64,000 bases of DNA from contig QIAP01000054.1 of the NCBI GenBank assembly GCA_003225075.1, forward strand, positions 1 through 64,000, in the 5' to 3' direction. Below are positions 1 through 8,418 of this stretch, in pieces. Origin of the DNA: Acidobacteriota bacterium (GTDB lineage Bacteria > Acidobacteriota > Terriglobia > Terriglobales > Acidobacteriaceae). Every line of letters begins with the position of its first letter. The first letter of the stretch is position 1. The notes below the pieces were generated by a model. That model was not told the DNA's origin, did not search any database, and saw only the letters and a list, made by a program, of their open reading frames with translations. The translations under genes were made by a program, and so were the position numbers.

Positions 1-574
1 TTGCCTTCTGCGCCTTTTCCGATACCTGATTCCCGCAGCGCGTGCGCGCCATAATCTTGCCATCGCTGATCAGTTTCTCTCCCCGTGCCAGCCGAACTTT
101 CTTCTTTGTCCAAAAGACACGGTTGTTCATGCGGTAAGAAAGGTAGACCAGCTTCGCTTCCTCCAGTCGCACCATTCTGGCTCGTTGATAGTCGAATCCG
201 GCAAAATGCTGCGACACCAGCCGGTCCCGCACGCTAGCCCGCTCCAGTTCGTAGGAATCCTGCACTCCTCCCGGAATGACGGAGTAGGAATAGATAAGAC
301 GTCCCGGTTTTACAGCGGGGGCATGCCCTTGAGATTGTCCAGCCAGCAGAGCTAGGTTGTCGCTGGCGCTGCCCTGCAGCCACCGAGAACTCTGATTACT
401 GGCGCGAGAAACCTCGGGCCACCCGAATCGCACAGGAACGGACCGCCACGCTGCCACCGCGATCATCACCACCAGCGCGAAACCCAGCATTGCCCGTCGC
501 GCGCGGCGATGGCGACGGTGGCGGGACGTCCTCCGTCCACGCACACATTGACCTGCTGAGTAACTCAAAGACAT
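1..574 (-). CDS. Partial membrane-anchored protein of unknown function (3' end cut)
   Basis: An open reading frame on the minus strand runs off the left edge, so the C-terminus is missing. The first ~35 residues are very Arg/His rich. They are followed by one hydrophobic segment (LGFALVVMIAVAAW) and then a soluble part with the look of a periplasmic domain (YSYSVIPGG, Tyr- and Arg-rich). This is the pattern of a short cytoplasmic basic tail, one membrane anchor and an exported domain. An AGGAG sits directly against the ATG at 574 and six bases before a TTG at 568, so TTG 568 may be the true start. No family recognised; coding is supported by an uninterrupted frame of about 190 codons with a sensible topology. 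Confidence 0.6.
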   Translation of the reverse strand, partial: MSLSYSAGQCVRGRRTSRHRRHRRARRAMLGFALVVMIAVAAWRSVPVRFGWPEVSRASNQSSRWLQGSASDNLALLAGQSQGHAPAVKPGRLIYSYSVIPGGVQDSYELERASVRDRLVSQHFAGFDYQRARMVRLEEAKLVYLSYRMNNRVFWTKKKVRLARGEKLISDGKIMARTRCGNQVSEKAQKA

Positions 575-927
575 CTCCTACACACTTCGCCCTGGGATTG
601 GCAAGGGGAGCAAACCACTCCGTGCACTTGGAGTTCCACACCCCAGGACGGCCAGCCGCACCTAACCGGTAAGATCAGTTTCAGGGGAGCTGTCATCGTA
701 GCAAACTGTGAAGTAGTTTGCACTTAAAAGACTGTGGATTTCGCTACATTTCTCGGGGAACTCACTGGGGGAACCAAAATCTACAACATGGACACTGCTG
801 GCACCTGCCGAAACAGCGGCAATAGTCACAATTCGTGTCGGGTCGGCATTCGTGTCGGATCGGCTAAAACTATGAAAACTGCAAAGATTGCTGCTGCTAG
901 GAACAGGAACGGCGGACGGAATGACTC
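575..927. other. Intergenic region, no gene seen
   Basis: This 353-bp stretch holds no convincing reading frame. The only structure noticed is a 17-bp tandem duplication at 831-864. It probably carries the promoter of the minus-strand gene starting near 574. Confidence 0.5.
831..864. repeat. 17-bp tandem duplication
   Basis: Two adjacent copies of ATTCGTGTCGGRTCGGC (831-847 and 848-864) differ at one base. They lie in a non-coding stretch. They may be a chance duplication or a paired protein-binding site. Confidence 0.7.
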
Positions 928-1200
928 TTACGCGACACGCGACTTATTTACCAAGTGAAGTCCGCTAGGCCGACTACGTTCTCGAATCTGGCTTGCTGAG
1001 TGGAGTGCGCGGCCAAGCTCGGCCAGCCGGCCAAGTTCCTGCTTGATTTGTTCAAGACGCTCGTGTCTCTCGGTGTGAGCGATCTGGCTTACCATGTCCC
1101 GTTCCTTTTCACGCCGATATTGCTCATTCAATTCTTGGATTTTGGCGATTTCGGTCCTGAGACCCACAATCTTCTCTTTGAGGGCGCTTAGATGATCCAT
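928..1200 (-). CDS. Small coiled-coil protein of unknown function
   Basis: This encodes about 90 residues starting MDHLSALKEKIVG. Most of the protein shows heptad-like spacing of Leu/Ile with many Glu, Lys and Arg (LKEKIVGLRTEIAKIQELNEQ; LEQIKQELGRLAELG). It is therefore probably a soluble helical, oligomerising protein. No signal peptide or membrane segment is visible. The internal Met at 1200 is preferred because the upstream extension (to 1278) is Cys-rich and unlike a protein start. However, no Shine-Dalgarno precedes 1200, and a short hairpin (AAATCGC / GCGATTT, 1217-1240) lies just upstream. No family recognised. Confidence 0.5.
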   Translation of the reverse strand: MDHLSALKEKIVGLRTEIAKIQELNEQYRREKERDMVSQIAHTERHERLEQIKQELGRLAELGRALHSASQIRERSRPSGLHLVNKSRVA

Positions 1201-1748
1201 AGTATTAAGAATACCAAAATCGCGCGTCCCGTGGCGATTTGTGAATGGTAATGTGCAGCAACATTGCCGGACGGCCACTGGTAAGAAGCCGGGCCATTGT
1301 CACGCTAAATGTTCCAAGACTAAAAAGGCCCAAATCTTTCGCCTCGGCCCCCTATTTCTCATTTTGTGCTCGCGTCGTTCCTGGGCCGCCATTTCCTTCT
1401 GCTGACAGAATGACTACGGCACCGCGACGCCGGTTATTCCGACCAGAATTGTCAAGGTACCGATTTTTCTTATCATGTTTCCCTCCTCATAGACGGGACT
1501 CATTCTGCTGAATTACTGGCATAGCGTGCAGCAATCGCCTGCCGTTTGCCAATACCATTATCGATGTACCCGCCGGATTTTTGACCCCGTCATACGGCGG
1601 AAGGCGAATTCTTTCGCAATGCCATTTACGATAAAGAAGGAATTCAGACCTTGCTGCGACGAATCCTAGCGCCGAATCGACCTGCTGGCAAGACCGAAGC
1701 ACACAATGGAGTTCGCACGCCCGCTGCGGAGGTGAACGCCAACACCGG
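1201..1748. other. Intergenic region with one possible micro-ORF
   Basis: About 550 bp without a standard-sized gene. It contains a short hairpin at 1217-1240 and a possible 20-codon reading frame at 1414-1476 (listed separately). Nothing else was recognised. Confidence 0.45.
1414..1476 (-). CDS. Possible 20-residue peptide or broken signal-peptide gene
   Basis: An ATG at 1476 follows a near-perfect Shine-Dalgarno (GAGGAGGGAAAC-ATG). The frame reads MIRKIGTLTILVGITGVAVP and then meets a TAG. The sequence looks like the N-terminal half of a signal peptide or small membrane protein. The same frame continues for about 25 basic codons after the stop. It is either a genuine micro-peptide or the start of a secreted protein ended by a nonsense mutation. 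Only the strong ribosome-binding site supports it. Confidence 0.25.
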   Translation of the reverse strand: MIRKIGTLTILVGITGVAVP

Positions 1749-2228
1749 CTATTTGCGCCCTTGCTTTTTTTGAGCCACCACCAAGCCGCGCGGCGTGGGC
1801 AACAACACAACGGAAATGAGGCCTTCGGCCTCCAGCTTGAGAGCCGCCTCGCGTACCAGTTTCAGGTGGGAACTGGCGTCGTGCATGAGGATCAAACCAT
1901 ATGGACTTATTTGCGGCAGGAAGCGCCGTACCTCCTGCTCGCGAATCGGCAAATCACTGTCACTGAAGAACAGATCGATGGTTCCCTCGACATTCATTTC
2001 CAGGCTGGACTGGTTGCGCAGCTCGATCCATTCGGCCACACCGGAGTTTTCGATCCGTGTTTTCGCATTTGCGTACACTACGGGATCGAATTCACAGGTG
2101 ATGACTTTTCCACGCCCGTTCGCCTTGAGACCTTCTGCGATCCATAGTGTGCTGATGCCGCTGAACGTACCCGTCTCAACCACCAGCTCGGGTTTCTCGA
2201 TGATACTCCGGCTGCAACTCCTCACCAC
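1749..2228 (-). CDS. Class I SAM-dependent methyltransferase, 5' end frameshifted
   Basis: The sequence carries a clear motif I (VVETGTFSGISTLWIAEGL), an acidic residue ending strand 2 (ITCEFDP) and a motif-IV-like IDLFFSD. This matches the Rossmann-fold O-methyltransferase-like superfamily; the substrate is unknown. The frame starts abruptly only ~12 residues before motif I. A second minus-strand frame starts at ATG 2301 (MGIDLKRLFKKEKQEHRIL...) and reads into the same region, ending one frame away just past the motif I codons. The natural protein probably began at 2301, and the two frames are now separated by a +1 shift near 2190-2225. This is either gene decay or a sequencing error. Confidence 0.65.
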   Translation of the reverse strand: MVRSCSRSIIEKPELVVETGTFSGISTLWIAEGLKANGRGKVITCEFDPVVYANAKTRIENSGVAEWIELRNQSSLEMNVEGTIDLFFSDSDLPIREQEVRRFLPQISPYGLILMHDASSHLKLVREAALKLEAEGLISVVLLPTPRGLVVAQKKQGRK

Positions 2229-2446
2229 TGCGCTCCATCTGGCGCAAGATGCGATGTTCCTGTTTCTCTTTCTTGAAGAGCCGCTTCAGGTCGATCCCCA
2301 TGCAGAGGCAGTATAACGATTGCAGAAGACAGTCAGGAGTATCGAACCAACCTTTTCAGAGGATAAGGTTCTTTACTATTTTCTCCTCTGTGTCTCAGTG
2401 TCTCTGTGGCCAATTGGCCGGTCGTTGGACTTTCATTTACATTTAA

Positions 2447-3703
2447 TTGGTGCGCGAGATTTTACAGAAACGCGCCCTGCGTTTCGTCTTCGGGGCAAAC
2501 GTCATTTCCATGCTTGGCAGCGGCATGAACACTGCTGCGGTGGCCTGGTTCATCTTGCAAGCCACTCACTCTGAGATGGCGCTAGGTACGCTTACCGTAC
2601 TGCAGACCATTCCCGCGATGCTCATGCTGCCTTTCACTGGTGTCATTATTGATCGCGAGGATCGCCGCCGCCTGGTCATGATGCTGGATGCAGCTCGCGC
2701 CATCGTCATCCTCGTCGTGGCCATTCTTGCCTACCTCGGCAAGGTGCATGTCTGGCAACTCTATCTCATGAACACGCTGGTTGCGGCGGGCTTTTGGATG
2801 TTCTGGCCGACCATCACGGCGCTGATCCAGGAGCTGACTCCCGAGGGGCAGTTCGTTCAGGCAAATACTTTCTTGCTGGCTGGAATCCAAGGCGGATGGT
2901 TGATCGCCGGCTCGATGGTTGGCTTCGTATATAACCACATCGGCCTGGGAGGCGTGCTGCTCATTGACTTCGGTACCTACGTGGCCTCGTTCCTATGCTA
3001 TTTCGCGGTTCGTAAGGGACACCACGTTGTGCCCCGCCCCGCGGAATTGCGGGCGGACATCCTGGCCGCTGAGAGTCAGTTCGAGCGCTTCTGGCGCGAA
3101 CTGCGGGAGGGCATACATTTTCTGCGAGACCATCACACCGTAGTCCTCCTGGGCATCAGTTGGGCGCTGTTTCTGGGCGCGATGATGACCGGCGGCGTGG
3201 TTACGGCGCCGTTGAGCGACCGCATCTTTCACGCTGGTGCAGTTGGATATGGATGGCTCAACGCGGGATGGGGTGTGGGCGCCTTTCTGAGCGCGCTCTA
3301 CGCTCCACAAGTAATCGCCAGACTGGGCGCGCGGCGCTCTATTGCAATTTCGATGGCACTATTGGCAGTGTGCATGACGACTTCTCCGTTCTCCCGAGTG
3401 TTGGCGATAGCCGTACTGCTATACGGATTGATGGGTTCGGCGCGCGGTATCAGCGGGGTCGCCATGAATACTGGACTCATGGAACAGGTGCCTTCGCACT
3501 TTATGGGACGCGTACAGAATACCTTCTACTTTGCCGGAACACTTCTGCAAGTTGTGCTTGCATTGCTGGTCGGAACGGTCGCATACAAGTTCAGCCTGGC
3601 TGCCGGGTTCGCCATCATCGGCCTGGTTTATGTTTTAGCCTTTATTAGCGCGAGCTGGCCCGCGGGTACTGCAGCAACCGAGGTATCAGCTGCAGCCGAA
3701 TGA
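2447..3703 (+). CDS. MFS transporter, EntS/MFS_3-like exporter
   Basis: A 418-residue polytopic inner-membrane protein with about 12 hydrophobic segments. Between segments 2 and 3 lies the MFS motif-A-like loop DREDRRRLVMMLD. An extended central cytoplasmic loop (about residues 190-230, RPAELRADILAAESQFERFW) separates the two halves. This arrangement is typical of the MFS_3 branch that includes enterobactin exporter EntS and macrolide exporters, which are proton-driven efflux pumps. The substrate cannot be read from the sequence. The start is a TTG at 2447 with no strong ribosome-binding site. It stands alone, followed 138 bp later by fabI. Confidence 0.85.
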   Translation: MVREILQKRALRFVFGANVISMLGSGMNTAAVAWFILQATHSEMALGTLTVLQTIPAMLMLPFTGVIIDREDRRRLVMMLDAARAIVILVVAILAYLGKVHVWQLYLMNTLVAAGFWMFWPTITALIQELTPEGQFVQANTFLLAGIQGGWLIAGSMVGFVYNHIGLGGVLLIDFGTYVASFLCYFAVRKGHHVVPRPAELRADILAAESQFERFWRELREGIHFLRDHHTVVLLGISWALFLGAMMTGGVVTAPLSDRIFHAGAVGYGWLNAGWGVGAFLSALYAPQVIARLGARRSIAISMALLAVCMTTSPFSRVLAIAVLLYGLMGSARGISGVAMNTGLMEQVPSHFMGRVQNTFYFAGTLLQVVLALLVGTVAYKFSLAAGFAIIGLVYVLAFISASWPAGTAATEVSAAAE

Positions 3704-3841
3704 TTTCGGATTACCCGAGACGAGAAGTCAGAAGACAGAAGAGCGGCATTGCCCCAACTATACTTCTGCATTCTGCACTCTGATTTCTGCCTTCGGTGCA
3801 TTGCTGCTATCCTTTGCAGTTCCATTTTTCAGGAGATATGC

Positions 3842-4612
<771 letters not shown>

Positions 4613-4673
4613 AGGTAGTTCTCAGCGACGAGTTCTCAGCTTCCCTTGGTGCAGTCTAGCGTCGAATAGAAGT

Positions 4674-5117
4674 TCAGCGGCTGCTGATCCGGATCAGCCG
4701 TTCGTTTTCGCCCATTCTTTCCAGAGCAATCTCAACATCCCGCTCGCGCTCGAAGCGCGCAAATTTCTCTCCCCACTCAACTAAAAGGACACTGTTTTCG
4801 GCCACCAGATCATCGAGTCCCAGCGTCTCCAGTTCACGCTGCGTATCCACCCGATAGAGATCAATATGATAGAGATTTGCCCGCGGACCGCGGTACTCGT
4901 GGATGAGAGTGAAAGTAGGACTGGTGACATCCTCTTCGGAGGCGGACTGGAAACCCTCTGCAATGCCCTTGACGAGAGTAGTTTTGCCGGCGCCGAGTTC
5001 GCCGCGCAATAGAACAAGTTTGGGTGGGGCGAGGAGCTCGTATAGAGTGCGCCCGAAGGCGATCGTTTCCTCCGCCGAGTGTGTCGTAATCTCTCGCGTC
5101 GTAACCTCTCGCGTCAT
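4674..5117 (-). CDS. tsaE: tRNA threonylcarbamoyladenosine biosynthesis ATPase TsaE
   Basis: TsaE is the ATPase partner of TsaB and TsaD, which install t6A at position 37 of ANN-decoding tRNAs. The Walker A motif is GELGAGKTTLVKG. SPTFTLIHEY and the YHIDLYR strand follow, and a conserved VEWGEKF lies near the end. At ~147 residues the length is typical. The ATG at 5117 (MTREVTTREITTH) is chosen over an upstream Met at 5156, whose extension is Arg-rich and unlike the family. It lies convergent to fabI and is first of a run of minus-strand housekeeping genes. Confidence 0.95.
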   Translation of the reverse strand: MTREVTTREITTHSAEETIAFGRTLYELLAPPKLVLLRGELGAGKTTLVKGIAEGFQSASEEDVTSPTFTLIHEYRGPRANLYHIDLYRVDTQRELETLGLDDLVAENSVLLVEWGEKFARFERERDVEIALERMGENERLIRISSR

Positions 5118-5180
5118 ACCTGTCCGCAGACAAGTATAGCGAGGGCGTGCTCTCAACGCGGAAAGCGCCAGCGGCGCGGC

Positions 5181-5576
5181 CTACAGGCCTTTGTGCGCGG
5201 AAAACTGGCTCGACTGCGCTCCGAGGAAACTGCGGTCCGTCACCAAGTCCAGCGCCATGCGCAGCTTCTTATGATCGTCATCGCCCAGTGCGATGAAGCG
5301 GAACGGCTGCAGGCATCCGTTAGTGAAATGTCGCATTGGACTCAGCATCTCCGCCATGCCGTGAACCTGGCCCGAGCGCGTCTGGAATGCGACTTCGATG
5401 AAGTCGCCGTGTCCCAGCTCTTTCGCCAGCGCCAGAAGTCCACCGGTGACAGAAATGGTTTGGAGTTTGCCTCGAGCGCGTTGGCCGTCTTCTAACCGGA
5501 TGGCAGCCGCGACGGAGTCGCCAAGCTGTACCCGGGCCGCGCGCCGCTGTGGGTGCGGTTGGGGGAAGTGAGTCAT
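5181..5576 (-). CDS. PilZ-domain protein
   Basis: This is a protein of about 131 residues with the PilZ c-di-GMP-binding signature split over one domain: an Arg-rich start (QRRAARVQLGDSV), then LQTISVTGGLLAL (the D/N-x-S-x-x-G strand in degenerate form) and a later FIEVAFQTRSG strand. PilZ proteins usually bind c-di-GMP and act on motility, pili or polysaccharide export. Here the second motif reads SVTGG, where the canonical form is D(A/S)SxxG, so ligand binding is plausible but not assured. The start is uncertain: ATG 5576 is used, but in-frame starts run to 5663. It sits between tsaE and the NAD(P)HX repair gene without obvious operon partners. Confidence 0.7.
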   Translation of the reverse strand: MTHFPQPHPQRRAARVQLGDSVAAAIRLEDGQRARGKLQTISVTGGLLALAKELGHGDFIEVAFQTRSGQVHGMAEMLSPMRHFTNGCLQPFRFIALGDDDHKKLRMALDLVTDRSFLGAQSSQFSAHKGL

Positions 5577-5739
5577 AGGCACAAGCACTATGACATGCTT
5601 TTGGTGCCGGTCACAGGTTACGGAAGCGAGTGTCCGGATTCCAACTTCACAACGGTTAAGCACATGCGTAATTGCAGTCGTAGCAATCGATTCGGATGGT
5701 TAACCAACTGGTTAATGTACGCTTGGACGCTACCAGACC

Positions 5740-7314
5740 TCACCCGTTGATCCTAACGAATTTTTCCTGGGCGTCGCGCTGCACCCGCCGGAATGCTTGC
5801 GGCAGTGTTTTGACAAGATCAGTCGCCACCAGGCAGTGTTCTCCCATAATCTCACGCGCGATGTCTCCGGCAAGACCGTGTAGATAAACAGCGGCAATCA
5901 CCGATTCAAGAATCTTTGTCGAGTTTTGCGCGATCATACCCGCGATCATTCCGGTGAGTATGTCGCCCGTCCCGCCGGTGGCCATGCCTGGATTTCCCGT
6001 AGTGTTCACCCACACCGTGCCATCGGGGTGAGCGACCAGCGTGCGGTGTCCCTTAAGCACGACGATCAGTTCGTGATCACGCGCAAACGTGCATGCAATG
6101 TTAAGCCGGCCCCGCTGCACCACGGCCACAGTCGAGCCTACGAGACGCGCCATCTCGCCGGGATGCGGAGTAATCACCAGCGTCTTCCCCTGACCGTTCA
6201 ACTTTTCAGCGTGTCCTTCAAAAGCATTCAGACCGTCGGCATCAACCACCATCGGAACCTTGTACTTGCTGACGAGCGTCCGTACGAGTTCTGCCGTCTC
6301 TGCATGGCGAGAAATGCCGGGCCCGACCGCCAGCACAGTCTTGTGTTCTACCAAGGAGTCCAGGCGTCCGCCTTTCAGCGCGCGGAGCGAAATAGTTCCC
6401 GCTTCTGTTTCCTCCAGTGGTTCGGTCATCACTTCGGGATGAAAGCCAGCCACAGTAGCTAAGACTGATTTTGGCGTCGCCACCGTGGACAGGCCCGCGC
6501 CGACGTGCAACGCCGACATGCCCGCCATCGCCGCCGCACCGGCTTTTCCCACTGACCCGCCTATGACGAGCACACGCCCGAAGTTGCCTTTATTCGCAGC
6601 AAAAGGTCGCGGTCCCAGTAACCACACGATGTCCCGAGGCGTGATGGCATTCAGTCGCAATGCGGAAACAATCGCATCGTCGGGCGACCCTATGGGCGAA
6701 ATTTGAATCACACCGCTGGTCAGTCTTCCGAAGACATGCGCCGGACGAGGAGCCGTAAAGGTGACGATAGCGTCGGCCCGCGCCACCGCGCCCGCCTGCT
6801 CGCCCATCACGTCCGCGTCGGCGCCAGAAGGAATGTCCACAGCTATCACTGGTACAGAGTTCGCGTTGATACGGGCAATGGCTTCTGCGTAAACCCCGCT
6901 GACCGGCGGCCGAAAACCGGTGCCCAGGATTGCATCCACTACCACATCGCCCTGGAACATAGGAATCCCGTTATTCTTTTTCAAAGCGCTGCCGAATGTC
7001 AGGTTTATTGGCGGAACCGGCAGTTTCTTAAACATCGCCGCCGCATCGCCACGCAACTCCGCAGAATCGGCCAGTAACAGGACTCCAACCTCTCTACCTG
7101 CCTCATGTAGCTTGCGGGCAGCCACAAAACCGTCGCCCCCGTTATTACCTTTGCCGCAGACCACACTGATTTTCTGTGCCGCAGGATATTCCGCGAGCAC
7201 AAACTCCGCTACCGCCGTGCCCGCGTTCTCCATCAGCGTGAGCGAGGGGACGCCAAATCGTTCGCTGGTGATGCGATCAATCTCGCGCATTTCGGTCGCA
7301 GTAACGATTTTCAT
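5740..7314 (-). CDS. nnr: Bifunctional NAD(P)HX epimerase / ADP-dependent dehydratase
   Basis: This enzyme repairs hydrated NADH and NADPH. The N-terminal half (about residues 1-215, YjeF_N, epimerase NnrE) carries CGKGNNGGDGFVAARKL and DAILGTG. The C-terminal half (about 220-510, NnrD, a ribokinase-like fold) carries VITPHPGEMARL and the dehydratase/kinase-fold signature ATGGTGDILTGMIAGM. The 524 residues match the fused bacterial form. The gene's start codon overlaps the last bases of the upstream channel gene (ATGA at 7311-7314), so the two are probably translationally coupled. Confidence 0.95.
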   Translation of the reverse strand: MKIVTATEMREIDRITSERFGVPSLTLMENAGTAVAEFVLAEYPAAQKISVVCGKGNNGGDGFVAARKLHEAGREVGVLLLADSAELRGDAAAMFKKLPVPPINLTFGSALKKNNGIPMFQGDVVVDAILGTGFRPPVSGVYAEAIARINANSVPVIAVDIPSGADADVMGEQAGAVARADAIVTFTAPRPAHVFGRLTSGVIQISPIGSPDDAIVSALRLNAITPRDIVWLLGPRPFAANKGNFGRVLVIGGSVGKAGAAAMAGMSALHVGAGLSTVATPKSVLATVAGFHPEVMTEPLEETEAGTISLRALKGGRLDSLVEHKTVLAVGPGISRHAETAELVRTLVSKYKVPMVVDADGLNAFEGHAEKLNGQGKTLVITPHPGEMARLVGSTVAVVQRGRLNIACTFARDHELIVVLKGHRTLVAHPDGTVWVNTTGNPGMATGGTGDILTGMIAGMIAQNSTKILESVIAAVYLHGLAGDIAREIMGEHCLVATDLVKTLPQAFRRVQRDAQEKFVRING

Positions 7315-8309
7315 TTGCTGGCAGCCGCCATTTGCTCAAGCTGGCGAAGCTGGGATGGTTCCCCCATGGCGATCAGGTAGTCCCCTGGCTGAATATTGTC
7401 ATCGGGCGCGGGATTGAATCGCATTCCTGACTCACGCTTGATGGCGAGAATTATCACACCACGGTCTTGTCGAATTCGTGAGCTCTCAATAGTTTTTCCC
7501 GCGAAGCCCGAATACCGGCTAACGCAGATTTCACCAATCTCAAGATCCATGCCGAGGTGTGTGGTTGCAGTATCGAGAAAGCTGACCACGTGCGGACGAA
7601 GAAACGACTGGGCGATGCGTTGTCCGGCGAATGAATAAGGAGAGACAACCGAATCGGCGCCCGCTGTCAGCAGATGCTTCTCGGCATCTTCTTCACTAGC
7701 CCGGGCAATAATCTTCAATCGAGGATTCAAGCCCCGCGCCGTGAGGACAATGTAAAGATTGGTCGCGTCCGTGGTAGTAGCAGCGACCAGGCCCCGCGCA
7801 CGCTCAATCTGCGCCTGGCGCAGGGTCTGCTCTTGCGTCGCATCGCCTACCATGGTTAGCCAGTCGCCGCCGTAGCGCTGTGCCTTGGCTTCATTCTGCT
7901 CAATGATTACGAACGGCACCGGCCTGCGCGCCAGTTCCCGCGCCGCACTGCGCCCCACGCGGCCCGCGCCGCAGAGGATGTAATGGTCGCTGAGGCGGCC
8001 GATATCGCGTTCCATTTTGCGCCTTCCGAAGAAGTTCCGAAGTTCGAATTCTAGCAAAGCCTGGGTGAGTGCCCCGATACCGAGAAATACCAGCGAGACT
8101 CCTGCCCCGATAACGAACACATTGAAAACACGGCCCGCATGTGAGAGTGGATGGATTTCCTGATAGCCAATAGTGGTAAGCGTGGTCACCACCATGTAAA
8201 AGCCGTCAAACCACGACCAACCCTCAATGAAATGGAAACCCGCCGTGCCCGCGAGCATGACGCACGCCAGGGCCATGCCAATCAATCCCAGGTGGCGGAG
8301 AACTCTCAT
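7311..8309 (-). CDS. Two-TM potassium channel with RCK (TrkA-N/TrkA-C) domain
   Basis: The first ~100 residues form a 2-TM pore: an N-terminal helix, a pore loop TTLTTIGYQEIHPL, and a second helix (VFNVFVIGAGVSLVFLGI). A Rossmann-type RCK_N domain follows (YILCGAGRVGRSAARELA, about 107-230), then a TrkA_C domain to residue 332. This is the MthK-like layout, where a ligand such as NAD(H), nucleotide or Ca2+ gates K+ flux. The filter reads GYQE, where most K+ channels have GYGD or GFGE. A Gln or Arg there occurs in some prokaryotic channels, so selectivity is uncertain. It overlaps the nnr start by 4 bp. Confidence 0.9.
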   Translation of the reverse strand: MRVLRHLGLIGMALACVMLAGTAGFHFIEGWSWFDGFYMVVTTLTTIGYQEIHPLSHAGRVFNVFVIGAGVSLVFLGIGALTQALLEFELRNFFGRRKMERDIGRLSDHYILCGAGRVGRSAARELARRPVPFVIIEQNEAKAQRYGGDWLTMVGDATQEQTLRQAQIERARGLVAATTTDATNLYIVLTARGLNPRLKIIARASEEDAEKHLLTAGADSVVSPYSFAGQRIAQSFLRPHVVSFLDTATTHLGMDLEIGEICVSRYSGFAGKTIESSRIRQDRGVIILAIKRESGMRFNPAPDDNIQPGDYLIAMGEPSQLRQLEQMAAASK

Positions 8310-8360
8310 GAAGCTTTACCCCTTAGTTGCATTCAAAACTGCCCAACGATAACGGACTAT

Positions 8361-8394
8361 AAAACAAAAAAGCCTTCCGCGCTGCGCGGAAGGC
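8361..8394 (-). terminator. Rho-independent terminator after the APC permease
   Basis: A 10-bp perfect stem (8372-8381 with 8385-8394, GCCTTCCGCG) with a 3-nt loop is followed on the minus strand by a T-rich tract (8361-8371). It lies 25 bp past the stop of the permease gene at 8419. Confidence 0.9.
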
Positions 8395-8418
8395 CTTTTG
8401 CAGCCACATCCGGGAAAT

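Noticed and set aside
1487-1810. 107-codon minus-strand frame overlapping the methyltransferase end
   Set aside because: Trp/Cys/Arg-rich composition with no domain, and its first part overlaps the methyltransferase in another frame.
2391-2407. TGTCTCAGTGTCTCTGT as another copy of the NtrC-type dyad
   Set aside because: The second arm is a direct, not inverted, repeat and no -24/-12 promoter follows before the MFS gene.
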